In this document: one piece after another, positions 10,430 through 21,534 of the stretch
Numbering within the stretch: position 1 is the first letter of the stretch
Layout: every line of letters starts with the position of its first letter
Assembly (NCBI GenBank): GCA_033439685.1
Contig: JAUEDM010000005.1
Span: 2,976,001 to 3,040,000 of the forward strand
DNA length: 64,000 nt
Source: Apodospora peruviana
Lineage: Eukaryota; Ascomycota; Sordariomycetes; Sordariales; Lasiosphaeriaceae
Reading direction: 5' to 3'
The notes under the pieces: generated by a model
The model's database searches: none
What the model saw: the letters and a program-made list of their open reading frames with translations, nothing else
What the model was told of the DNA's origin: nothing
Made by a program: the position numbers and the translations under genes

Positions 10430-12515
10430 CTACTCCAAAGTAAAAGTTTCTAAAGGCACATCTCTCGCCTTCAAAGCGTCGGCACTCATCCGCGGATCCG
10501 ACTTCATGACCTCGCCAGTCTGCTGGTTCTTTAACTCGTACAACGGCCAGCCGTCATTCGTCTCGTCATCGTGGCCACTCAACTCCCGGACCGTCCATCC
10601 AGCTAGCAACGGCCCCAAGCGTGGATCGTCGGTGGGGCACAAGACTGCGCCCGTCTGCGTGTTCTCTGAGTACATGTTGTGGTACAAGCGCAGTCGGTCA
10701 AATCGCCCTGTCGCCGACCACGGAGCCGGAAGCGGGCCTAAAAGCGATTTGCCATATAGCTTCAGGTTCTCCACAGCTGAATGTGCCCCCACAGTTGGAC
10801 CATTAGCAGGCATGATGTGGTCTGATAGAGCTTCCATGGCTTCTTGCTTGGATGGGAACCTTGGACTGCTGTCATCGCATAGGTCCCTGAGCCCTCCCAT
10901 GGTCCAAGATAGGTAAAGCTTTCTAATAGAGCTTCATTGCAAATTATATCGGTCCCCGGAAATCCTCCAGTTTGCCACATAACGCGCATGAAGTCCAGAA
11001 GGTCATTGGTGGCATCAAGTGCAGGCGAGACTGCTGTGAGTGTTGCACGGAGCACCCCATCAACCTGAAGAGCATTATCTCCAAAGTAGGTCCACTGGTT
11101 GGCTGAATTGCCGCTGGAAAAGAATCCAGAAAGCAAATATGCGAGATTGGTTTCTTCGTACCAGTTCTGATATTGCCCACCCGGCACCCAAGAAGGCGCA
11201 GTTGGTAACTTGGCACTGATGTCACAATAATCCAGCAGGCTTAGGCGATCTGTTTCCAAAGCGTGGCCTAGAACAGTTGCTTTGTAGACATCTGTGACGG
11301 ATTTCGTGTAATCTAGGTATAGTCTGCTGCGTATATGCTCATGAACCATGCCTAGGACCCCGTATACTTTATCACGAGCATCAGAGCTCAATTTTGTTGC
11401 AGCGATATAAAGAACTCCCGCAAATGAGGAGTTCGTCATATCTAGGCAAACCCCTCCAACGCGGCGGAGCCTGTCGTCAAGCGGTTCAGAGATACGCCGG
11501 ACGTTGTAATTGCGCCCAAGACAATAGCATGCCGCTCGAAATCGGTACCACGCCACCTGATCCTGTCCGCATTGCACGATGGCCTCTGAGTTTGCCGGTT
11601 GGATTTCTTGTAAGGTCCATACCCTGCTGAACCAAGGACTTTGTAGTAGGTCTGCAAGAGCTCTCCAGACTCCGTCGTCGTAAAGTGAAGTTGTTGGATG
11701 GGACGGACTGTACAATGCCTTCCTTCGCAATCAGGAGAAGGGACGCATCCAAGATTAGTCGTTATTTCGACCTGGCTGCCAATGTAGCCGAGCGCAGACA
11801 TCGCTTGGGATGAAGCCGCCGTCGACGGCCCGAGCCAAACAACCACGCGTTCGGCCAAGCAGTATATGTGCTTCATTCGCAGAACTTGATCATTGCGTTC
11901 GGCATCGTCTTGCTGATTGATGCATATCGCATCAATCCACATTCGACGCCGACGATGATCTGGGTAGCGCAGGTGTCGCAATGCGTTGGCAAGATGCTCA
12001 GCAAGTTCGAGCGTCTGGTGGTTGGCGCAGTCCGAGCGATCGCTGGCGTGAACGTCGTCGTTGTCTGTTATCACGCAAGCCGTTCGGAGACTTCCCGGGT
12101 CTCCCCATGTATATGACAGGGCTTCGAATCTCGGATCATCGCCGTGATTAGCGGGGTATGAGGATGCCGAATCAGAAAGGACGGTGTATCCAAAAGGGTG
12201 AGCCCAAGTGCTCGAGGCGAGGGACCGTAAGAATGGTGCGGATTCTTTGACATCCGTGATAGGTGCTGCGGAAGTCCAGTACAATATACGCCCTTCCATA
12301 GTCCAATCAACTCCCCAGTGATCGGGCAGAGTTGCTCTGAGCTTGTCTAACGATGGCCGGTTCCGCCTTTCCCTAAGAGGTGCTTCATCTATTCGGAAAG
12401 ACACATGTGAGATGACGAGATGAATTGGGGCTCCTGGGTCGGCGCTTGGTACCAGATCAACCACGCGGATCTCTTCCTTTGCGATGTCGAGCGGGTAATA
12501 CATGTAGGCCGCCAT
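10430..12515 (-). CDS. Heterokaryon incompatibility (HET) domain protein, frame changes at two points
   Basis: The ATG at 12515-12513 starts MAAYMYYPLDIAKEEIRVVD, the usual HET N-terminus. HET motifs follow in order: FEALSYTWGDP near residue 130, RRMWIDAICINQ near 191, then a helix with RVVVWLG near 223. The text then moves to another frame near 11725 (WFSRVWTLQEI, DARDKVYGVLGM) and to a third near 10900, which carries a normal HET C-terminus (WPLYELKNQQTGEV...DALKARDVPLETFTLE) and stops at 10430. Each change needs a loss of 2 mod 3. Weak introns could do it: GTCGAA...AAG, 53 nt, at the first; GTTATG...AAG, 65 nt, at the second. Neither has a strong consensus, so indels and a decaying gene are as likely. 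HET proteins trigger non-self recognition cell death. A TIR element sits 130 bp upstream of the ATG. Confidence 0.78.
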
Positions 12516-12646
12516 AGCGAAGAACAACGTGTTTTTCTTTTTGCTTGCAACAAACGCGATGCCAACTGCGATGACAGAGATGAGATTGCCGATTGATCAG
12601 TTGCACTGTGACATGGCGCAAACGGCGAGATCTGGGTGGCTGTCAA

Positions 12647-12668
12647 GGGCTCTTTGGTTCCCAGATTT
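12647..12668 (+). repeat. Left terminal inverted repeat of the MITE
   Basis: 22 bp, exactly complementary to 13162-13183. The base just outside (A at 12646) mismatches its partner at 13184, and the TCA beyond it is repeated at the far side. Confidence 0.88.
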
Positions 12669-13058
12669 CGAAGACCAGAAGTGCGGAAATTAAGATTTTA
12701 CTGCGCGCGAGAAGTTGGTTCCAGTAATGCATAGTTTAGCTAGTTACATTTGTATCTAGCCTGCTAGTTGAGTCGGCATGCAGGCGTCTGTCACGACAAA
12801 ATGACATGCGTATGTCCAATTTTGAAGCTTGGGGGAGTCCGGTCTTCTGCCTTGTTATTTTTCATTCTCTTATCCTCTATTTTTTATCTTTTATTCCGTT
12901 ATTCTACTAGCTGTGACCGCCGTGATAGGCTGTGACAGGCTATAAAATGCGGTTTAACTGGACTTTTTTCTACAGTAAGACCAGAAAGTTAAATCGTGCG
13001 TTCTAATTGGTCGGATGTAGCCTTTATGCACTAATCTGCAGGTTTCCAGATTTTGCCC

Positions 13059-13095
13059 AGAATTCACCAGATTTTGGCTTTTACCGGTGAATTCT
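13059..13095. repeat. Internal palindrome inside the MITE
   Basis: AGAATTCACC at 13059-13068 is the exact reverse complement of GGTGAATTCT at 13086-13095, with a 17-base loop. It would form a hairpin and is part of the element's internal structure. Confidence 0.75.
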
Positions 13096-13161
13096 TAACT
13101 GGACCAACCGAACGCAAAATAAGAAATTTCAGAAGTTGGCTGTTACTGGAAATGGTGCCCC

Positions 13162-13183
13162 AAATCTGGGAACCAAAGAGCCC
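13162..13183 (-). repeat. Right terminal inverted repeat of the MITE
   Basis: 22 bp, exact reverse complement of 12647-12668, followed by one extra C and then TCA, the presumed target duplication. Confidence 0.88.
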
Positions 13184-13184
13184 C

Positions 13185-14211
13185 TCAGGCAGCAACTGCT
13201 AGTCAGTCATACTCTGGACGAGCTCGGATCCAGTTGGGGCGCTGTCCGCTGCCAGATACGAGGCGCATTTTCACTTGCAGGCGATGGAAGACCAAGGAGG
13301 GTGAATGCCTTGTGAGTTGCTAAGTGGGAAATAAATTACCTATATCATGTCGAGGTAGTTCCTTCCCAAGTCCCCTTCTCCATCGGTCATATGCCAGATG
13401 TCCCTGATACCAACCAAGTACGAAGAACATTTCTTCCCTTCACGGACCCCGCCTGTCTGGCGTGCCTGGCCCCAGAATTTATTCTGCCGAAGAAAGGCGG
13501 TGAATCCAAAGAAGTGGGGGCCTGCCACGGGTATATCTTCTTCGCTCCCCTCCCAAAATTTTCCATTCCTTTTCTTCTTCTTTTCTTTAGCTCTCTTTGC
13601 CTTTTGGCTTAGATCAAGTGTAGTATCTGTTCTTTTCAGTTTAATCTCTGAAAGTACTCTACGGAGTACAATCTTGATTATTCCTATTTTTGTCAATCGG
13701 TCGACGGTCCTCTGGGCTTGCCTATGGTCGTCTTCCACTGTGTCCCTGGTATTACACTGCCTCCAGGCGACGCGAACCTCATCTTTTTTCATTGCAATCA
13801 CGAGCTCTGTTCGAGATGTGAGGAAGAAATCTCGATCTTGATGTCATACATTTGTGCAGCAGCCCACCTTTGCTTTACCATGCTGTCGGGGAAACCAAGG
13901 TCGAGAATGTGCACACGAACGATGGGCAGTTTTTTTGGTAGGTACGGAATACTCTTTTTGGTTTTCTCTATTGTGAACCGAACACAATTGCTGCCACGCG
14001 AAAACAAAGTTTCAATCAATAGCTAGGTACAGAAATACGAACAGACTCGATCAAGTCGTCAAGGTGGTATGCCAAATGAAACGAAACAAAGCACAGGATA
14101 TGAACGACGCGCAGCCACAAAAAATGCAAGAGAAATGGTCCGTATCATACAAAACAAACGCGCAACATGACTTCCAGATTGCTATCCCAAACAGACGTCT
14201 AGTATCATGTA
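13185..14211. other. Intergenic, 3' flank of the PKS
   Basis: No supported gene. Open frames at 13340-13800 on both strands are short and overlap each other. The last few hundred bases before 14212 are expected to hold the 3' untranslated region of the PKS, which is transcribed leftward. Confidence 0.5.
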
Positions 14212-17200
14212 TCAGCTCGAAAAGGAAACAATCTTGCTCTTGACGCACACTCCCTTGGCCAACGTCTGGATGGATCCGCTCGACAGCAGCTCCAGCACCT
14301 GGAGGTTTGCCTCGAACTCGCGCGTAATGAAATTTCGAATCTCAATCGCGACAAGAGAATCAAGCGGGTAATGTGACAGCGACCGTGTGACGTCCATATC
14401 TTCGGGCTCCATCATGAGCACCGACGAAATCTTGTCCACTAGACCCTTGCAGACGACGTCTTCAGCCTCTGGGAGGGATTTGGCCGCCTTGAGTGCGGCA
14501 TTGAATGACACCACACTATTCATCGATGCGTCCTTGGCCGCTGCCTCCTCGGCGGCGAGACGCATGGCCTTGAACTTGGCATCCTCTGTCCAGAATGGCC
14601 GCATGCTGGCTGTGATGCGCATGCCCGTGATGGTGTGGTTGTTGCACGTCGATGCCAGTTTGCCATTGATGGCAGCACCAAGGAGCGCAAGCACCTCAGC
14701 TTCGCAAATGCTGTCACTCCCCAAGTTTCTAGCCACCTCGGCAGCCTTCTCCAGATCCTCGGCGAGGTAGCCGGAGTCTGAGACGGCCGTCAAGTCAAGC
14801 GAAGAAGCTGGCAGACCACGAGCAAGGCGGTGCTGCACCAGGGCGTTCAGGAAGCAGTTCGCAGCACTGTAGGCTGCCTGTCCACGGTTGCCAACGGCTC
14901 CGGCAGCTGACGAGATGGCGACGAAGAAGTCAAGCGGCGATGATGCAAGGGCATGGTGGAAGTTCCATCCTCCCTGAACTTTGCCCTCGATAACTTGAGT
15001 ATAATCCTCCCAGGTCATCTTCTCATAAAGGACATCCTGTGGCATTGTTAGCGTGTTCACTGAGAAACGGACACATTGAAGAACTTACGCGTAGCACCAT
15101 GGTTCCATGGACGACGCCACGGACAGGAGGCAGGCCCTGAAGTCCGAAACTGATCAGCTCATCCACCTCGGCTCTGTTTACTACGTTGCATGGGCGAACC
15201 ACGATGTTGGCACCAACAGCGGCAAGTTCGTCGACCAGCTCCTTGACCTTGCCTGTCACAGACCCGCTACGGGAGACGAGGACGATGTTCTTGGCCCCCT
15301 TGCTCACCATCCAGCGGGCCATGCTTCGGCCAAGCCCGCCAGTGCCACCAATCAGTATGTATGTGGCATCTTGGCGAAGGAGGTTGTTGAGTTTCTTCGA
15401 ACGTGTGGCCTGCAAAGCAGAATGTTAGTACTTGGGTCAAGGACGAAAGAGGAACATTACATGCCTTGACAACATCACTTGCGCCAGGCACAACCACCAG
15501 TTTCCCAACTGTCTTGCCCGACTGCTGGGTCTTGAAAGCGGCCTCGACATCCGACAGTGAGAATTTTGTAATGGGCGTAGCGGGCTTGATCTTGCCATAC
15601 GTCAAGAGTCGAGCAACATCGGCAACCAAGCGCTTTGCCACCTTGGGTCTTTCGGACACCACTGCGAGAATGTCAACCGAAATGAGACTGGCATTGTTGT
15701 CAATATTGGTCATCTCCAGACGTGTCTTTGAACCTCCTTCTCGCCTGCCAATCTCAATGAAGCGCCCAAATTTGCTTAGGCAGTTCCAAGACTCCCGCAG
15801 CGCATCACCGGTCAAGGAATTAAGGATGACATCCACCCCTTGTCCCCCAGTGAGCCGACGCACTGCGCTTCCGAAAGTCGTGTTGCGGCTGAAGAATATG
15901 TGATCAGCGGAAAGGCCGTATTCTGTCACTAGAAGATCCTTCTTTTCGGCATTCCCGACAGTTGCAAAGACTTCGGCGCCAACCATTTGTGCAAGACAGA
16001 TGGCTGCTTGGCCAACAGGACCCGCTGCCGCATGGATAAGAACTGTCTCGCCTTCGCTAAGACGTCCCACGTCGATCAAGCTGTAGTAAGCCGTGGTGAA
16101 AGCGAGCGGCAGGCTCGCAGCAGCCTCGAATGAGATGTCTGCTGGGATCTTGAATGCGAGGGTGTCTTTCGTCCGAGTTCGTGTAGCAAAAGCACCTTTC
16201 GTCAGTGCCGCGACTCGGTCACCGGCTTTGAAGGCGGATACGGCGCTTCCAACCGCAGTAACAACACCGCTTGCCTCAATTCCAGAGTCATCGATGGAAA
16301 TCTTGCCCTTGGCAGCCATGCCATCTTTAAAGTTGATCCCGATGGCTTTGACCTCGATCTCAACTTGGTCAGGCTCCAAAGCTTCCTCCACTGCCGAGTC
16401 ATCAATGAAGTGGAGAGTGTCGAGAGCGCCAGGCGCGGAAATCTCCATCTTCAGTGCTCGATCATCCTCTCCGAACTCCGTTGGCTCAAGAACAGACGGG
16501 TTTGTTTGCTTGTGGACATATTCATTCATCTCATTGTCATGGACAATGCGAGGGGTGAAGAATAAGCCTCCTCTCTCCATAAACTCCAACTCGCTTGTCG
16601 TTGATGATTCTGAACCAAAGGCCGCCTTAAACACCTTCAGAATTGCTTCCACAGTGTTGTTCTCCGAGAGCGGCGTCGCGGCATCCAGATCCAGAGTTGC
16701 GAATTTGAGTGCTGTTTCTGAACGGATAGTTCTGCTCAACCCAGTTACCATGTTGGCATCTGGGTTTGCAGACTTATCGTATGCACCACTGACCACCCAG
16801 AGCACTCCTTCGGCGCTCGTTAGCAGCTTCTGCAGAGTGGAGAACTGAGTGGGTGTCATCGTGGCCAGGAAGGTCTGGTGCAGTTCGTTCAGGAAAACGC
16901 AAATCTTTCCTGAGACATCGACTGTCTGGAGAGTTCCAACTTCGGGAAGTCTTCCCGTAGCTTGCTCCAGTGCGTTTGCCAGGTCCATTGCCACAAGGTC
17001 TTGGAAGTTGGAATTCTCATGAATAATGGCGATCTCGGTACCGTCATCCAGCCGACTCTCTGTGCTCTCAGCCTCAAGAACTTGGTCCCATTCTAGCCTA
17101 TAGCAAAGCTCTCTCGGCGCATTGAGATCAACCTGTGTCTCGCTATCGAGAATTGGAGCGATGGTAAGGCCATTTATGGAGATTATACTGTCGAAGAAGT

Positions 17201-20200
17201 CTCCATCGGTAGTGGCCACCATGTCAACTTTCGTGGGCTTCGGAGTGGCTAAAGAAATGTCGCCTCGGCAAGCCGCACGAAGCTTGCTGTCAGGCTCTTT
17301 GGTGAGCTGCGTAACGCGAGCTGAGACAGTGATGTGGTCAACTGAGGATGGAAGATAGATGGTGTCGACTGCACGACGTCCAGCTCCAATGATTGGCCAG
17401 TACATTTCGATGACAGACTCGAGAAAAGCCGGCTGGACCACACAGTCGGTCAAATAACCATTAGGCATTTCCTTCGCAATGTCTTGGGCTGTGATATCTC
17501 CCAGGGAATGACTATCGCATGCTTGGCAGTTCTCCAGCCCTTGGAAAGTTGGCCCATACGCAACTCCGAGTTCAGTAAGAGTTTCGTACATGTCCTTTCC
17601 TGTGACCGAGGTCGCCTCTGTGGTGTTGAGAACAGAGACTGCAGAGTTGAAAAGGGCCTCTGAATCCTGGGATTGTCCGACACCGTTCACCTCGTTGTTG
17701 TCAGTGGACATCGTCGCAACGAGCCCGGCGCAATGCTCCGTCCAGCCTTGGTCATGAGACCACGAGCAAATCCGAAACTCCTGCCAAACGTCAGAAGAGA
17801 CAAGCGTTCCTTCCTGGTGGGGACGAAGTGTAATGGTCATCTCAAGGTCTTTGTCGGGAATGACGAGAGGCTTGGTGACTGACACCTCCTTCAACTCGAA
17901 CTTATCAAACTCAGCACCGCTTGCAGACGCTCGCTGGGAAGCCGCCTCAAGTGCCATTGAAATAAATCCAGACATCGGAAATATTGTCATAGACTGAACC
18001 TTGTGGTGCTGCAGCCAAGGGAGGTCGTCCAAGCGAACGATATTTCTCCAAGTGGGCTCCAAGTCGTTCGAGTAATTGGCGAGAGTGCCAATGATATCGT
18101 TTCTCGTTCCCGTAGAGTTCTTGTGCATCTGTGTCATGCGGGACTCTTGCCAATACTTGGATGAGTAGTTCCAAGGATACCGTGGGAGATCTGTCAGTAG
18201 TGTGGGTGTCTTGGTTGGCTTCGGAAAGTTGATGGCACCGAAGTTGAGATTGGCACCCTTGATGAACAAACTCGACGCAAGTTCCATGGCCGTCTCCACC
18301 GAATCGCGTTTGCGAATGAGTGCCGAAGCGTATGGAATCTTGGGGGCATTACCTCCAACTTCCTTCAGAACCTGCTTGATGGGACCTTGAAGGCCAGAAT
18401 GCGGACCAAGCTCGACGAGCATGTTGACTCCGTACTTGTGCTCCCCAACTGGCTCCAACATGCTCTGCAACGCTTCATTGAAGCGCACTGCGCAAGTTAG
18501 GTTGTCTACCCAGTAGTTCGACTGTAGTTCAGTCCCGTCAATCAGGTGGCCATGTAGTGATGAATGGAACCTGACGTCGGTGGGGACTGGAGCAGGGAGC
18601 TCGGCGATAGAGGCACGGTACTCCTTAGCGACCAAATTCATGTGGTGAGAGTGATAGGCAACATCGACCACAAGCCGTCTGTTGAACAACTGTTTCTCTT
18701 CACAGATCTTCTCAAGCTCGGCAATGGCAGGCTCGTCTCCGGAAATGGTGAGACTGGACGGACTGTTGTAGCAGGCGATCCGAACTTCCTTCTCTTGAAG
18801 CCCCTCAATGATGGGTAGAAACTCCTCCTTCGTGCCACCGACCGCCATCATGCGACCCTGAAGGTTAGGGTACTTCTCCTTGAGAATGGGGATCAGTCTA
18901 CCCCGATGATATGCGATCGCCATGGCGGAGTCGAAGTCGATGATGCCAGCCGCATATGCGGCAGCGATTTCTCCACTGGAGTGGCCGGCCACGGCTGTCG
19001 GATGAACGCCCCAGGTTCGTAGCAAATCGACCAGCGCCAGTTGAATGGCGGTGCATGACGGCTGGCTGATGTGAGCTTCGCTCACCTTGCTGGTCTTCGC
19101 GTCCCTGCTAAGCTCATCTAATCACCATAGAGTCAGTTTTGGACCTGTATCACAAACTAGAATATTGACAGAACTTACCAATGAGTGACCACTCAGAACC
19201 AATAAAAGATAGACACTTATCGGCACGCGCAATACTCTTGGTAAAAGTCGGGTATTGTTCATAAAGTTCTCGGCCCATAGCATACCACTGGGCACCTTGG
19301 CCCGTGAAGATGAAGCCCAGTCTAAGTGGCTCAACTTCCTTGCCCTGAGTAAACTTCTCGCCGTTGATGGCTTCAATAAGCTCAAAGGAGTTCAATGCGG
19401 GAATTGCAACTCTCCACTGTAGGAGAGATCGCCGTTGTCCCAATGTGTAAGCCATGTTGCTGGTCAGGTCCTTCTGGAAAATCTCCGGGCGCTGCTCCAG
19501 GTAAATGACAATATTCTTCAGCTGCTGAGATAGCGCATTCTTGTCGTTGGCTGTAAGGACATAGAGCTTCCGTCCTTGTCCTGATTTCTCAGGGGTGTCA
19601 TCGCCGGCAACTGTGTTTTTTTGCCCTCGGAACGGGGCAGCCTCCAGGACCACATGCCCATTGGTTCCGCCAAAGCCGAAGTTGTTCACGCTGATGTACT
19701 TTTTCCCGCGAGGCCAAGGTCGCTGAGTAACTGGGACCTTAAGGTTCCATTCCTTCCACGGAATCTTAGGGTTGGGCTGTTTAAAATCATAGTTGGGGAG
19801 GATGAAGCCTCGCTCAAGCATCAACGCAGCTTTGATAATGCCGGCAATACCTGGGAAATAGCCTCATTAGAGATGCAAACGTTCAATCTACACAACTAAT
19901 CGGTGGGTATACGTACCAGAAGCTCCTTCCAGGTGTCCGATATTGGATTTCACAGAGCCGATCCAGAGCGGGTCACGTAATGACCTCTTTTGACCCAACA
20001 CGTTGTGAAGGGCAGTAGCCTCGATTGGATCACCAACTCTGGTTCCGGTGCCGTGGGCCTCAACAAAGCCGCATGCATTGGGATCCAGACCGGCATTAGA
20101 GTAGACTTGACGCATAAGATCCTCTGGTACGAGTTAGCAATGTTCTTCGATCGTGGGACGAGGCTGCTAACCTTGCGCCTTTCCGTTCGGCATGGTGATA

Positions 20201-21534
20201 CCTGGCGTCTTGCCATCTTGATTGAGACCAGTGCCCGCGATGACGGCCCGAATTGGGTCGTTATCTCTGATTGCCTGATCCAGGGGCTTCAGAACGATCA
20301 TGCCACAACCTTCACCACGGCCAAACCCAGTGCCTCTGTTATCGAAAGAAAATGATCGGCCTGTATCCGAAAGTAATCTATGCGACAAGCCAGTCAGTAC
20401 TAATCCCTAGATAATCAATTCAAATAAGAATAGCTCACCTGCAAGTCGAAAAAGAGATCCAGAACTCCGGAAGCATGTTTAGATGGCAGCCACCAACCAA
20501 GGCAGTGGATGTTTCTCCGGTCCGCAAGCTCTGGCAGGCCAAGTGGACGGCGACCATGCTTGATGAACAAGCTGTATCCGAAGTGAAACTCGGCCCTCTC
20601 AAATCAAAGAAATGGGAAATTCGGTTAGACTGCATGGCGTACGCGCAACCTGGGAATCTGGTCAGCTTCTTTCTGGGCAAGCACACAGAGTTTGGGGCTT
20701 CTCACCTGTTGCTTGGTGCATTGGGATCGTATCTGAGTCTCTGAACAAATGCGATTCGTATTCGGGGAAAGACCCTCCAACGAATACACCAACGTCTTTC
20801 CCGACAATAGTATGCTTGGGAATACCGGCACTCTCAAGAGCCTCGAAGGTACACTCGAGGAGTAGGCGCTGCTGGGGATCCATCGAAATGGCCTCCTTCT
20901 CAGTGAGGCCAAAGAATGGAGCATCAAAAGCGGCAAGATCGACATTAAGAAAGCTCCCGCCGATTGGGTTTGACGCGCCACCCTTTCCGGGGTTGGGATG
21001 GTGGAATCGAGCGTTGTTGAACCGCTCCTTTGGTATCTCTGTCCACCCAGACCTGGCTCGTGTGCAAAGTTCCCAGAATTCTGCAGGCGTGGAGACATTG
21101 CCAGGCATTCGACAGGCCATGCCGACAATGGCGATTGGCATAGCTTGCGGGCTCGAGTGAGTTCCGGTGGTGCCGTTGAGACCACCGTTGAGACCACCGT
21201 TTGCGTGGCCGTTCGTGATGCCGTTGGTGTCGATGCTGAGTCCATTCAGCCCATTGAGTCCATTTGTGCCGTGGGTACCATTGGTACCATTGGTGCCATT
21301 GACACTACTCGCACCGTTGGTACCGTTGCTGAGACCATTAGCCGCTCCATTTGAGTGGCCATTGGAATGGCCGTTGGCATGACCGTTGATATGTCCGTTG
21401 GTATGTCCGTTGGTATGTCCGTTGGTATGTCCATTGGCGTGATTGTTGCCGTTTGTGACGTGGAAGTAGCTGTTGGAGCTCTCGCCAGAAGGGCTGGCAG
21501 TAGAGCTATCGGGTGTGACAGCAATGGGAGCCAT
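14212..21534 (-). CDS. Highly reducing type I polyketide synthase, KS-AT-DH-ER-KR-ACP
   Basis: Eight exons in transcript order: 21534-20706, 20649-20439, 20377-20172, 20123-19917, 19850-19179, 19117-15465, 15409-15089 and 15036-14212; 6924 coding bases, 2307 residues, all phases agreeing. A 131-residue Asn/Gly/His-rich leader precedes KS (Cys304 in DTACSSS, His439 in EAHGTGT, His479 in NIGHLEG). AT has Ser755 in GHSSGE. DH (about 1050-1330) has HKVQSMTIFP from His1080, but its second motif reads QPAFLESVIE near 1271-1280 instead of the usual HPxxLDxxxQ. ER is about 1605-1925 (HAAAGPVGQAA near 1737). KR has GGTGGLG at 1947-1953, with Lys2052, Ser2076 and Tyr2089. ACP Ser2260 lies in YPLDSLVAIEI. 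No methyltransferase, thioesterase or reductase is present, so product release must come from another protein. The protein would build a reduced chain from malonyl-CoA. Intron 6 appears to be GC-AG. Confidence 0.95.
15410..15464 (-). other. Probable GC-AG intron in the PKS (ER/KR junction)
   Basis: The frames on either side (ending GASDVVK and continuing ATRSKKLNN) join in phase only if the intron starts at GCATGT (15464) and ends at TTTGCAG (15410), 55 bp. The nearby GT donor, four bases downstream, would put the exon in phase 1 and lose the KR frame. The exon sum over all eight exons also requires this boundary. Confidence 0.75.
21397..21432. repeat. Three perfect 12-bp tandem units in the PKS leader
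   Basis: GTTGGTATGTCC is repeated exactly three times (21397-21408, 21409-21420, 21421-21432). Degenerate copies extend through about 21180-21450 and encode the Asn-Gly-His/Thr-Asn-Gly tract before the KS. The unit is a multiple of three, so copy-number changes would keep the frame. Confidence 0.9.

Larger units (their letters stand above)
12646..13184. mobile_element. MITE-like terminal-inverted-repeat element, 539 bp
   Basis: A perfect 22-bp inverted repeat bounds an AT-rich, non-coding segment: left copy 12647-12668, beginning GGGCTCTTTGGTTCCCAG, and its complement at 13162-13183. Complementarity continues imperfectly inward (GTTGGTTCCAGTAA near 12714 against GTTGGTCCAGTTAA on the reverse strand near 13105). 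The element is flanked on both sides by TCA (12643-12645 and 13185-13187), which fits a 3-bp target duplication. GGG...TTTGG ends and a 3-bp duplication are reminiscent of PIF/Harbinger (Tourist-like) elements, but the usual duplication there is TWA, so superfamily is tentative. No transposase frame is present, so it would be non-autonomous. Confidence 0.8.

Noticed and set aside
13340..13801. Opposed open frames near the PKS 3' end
   Set aside because: Short, overlapping on both strands, with no start codon context or similarity.
16093..16848. 251-residue plus-strand frame inside the PKS
   Set aside because: Antisense to the linker/ER part of the PKS; no independent support.
14212..21534. 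Methyltransferase domain in the PKS
   Set aside because: The region between DH and ER has no SAM-binding motif and is short; a methyltransferase is absent.
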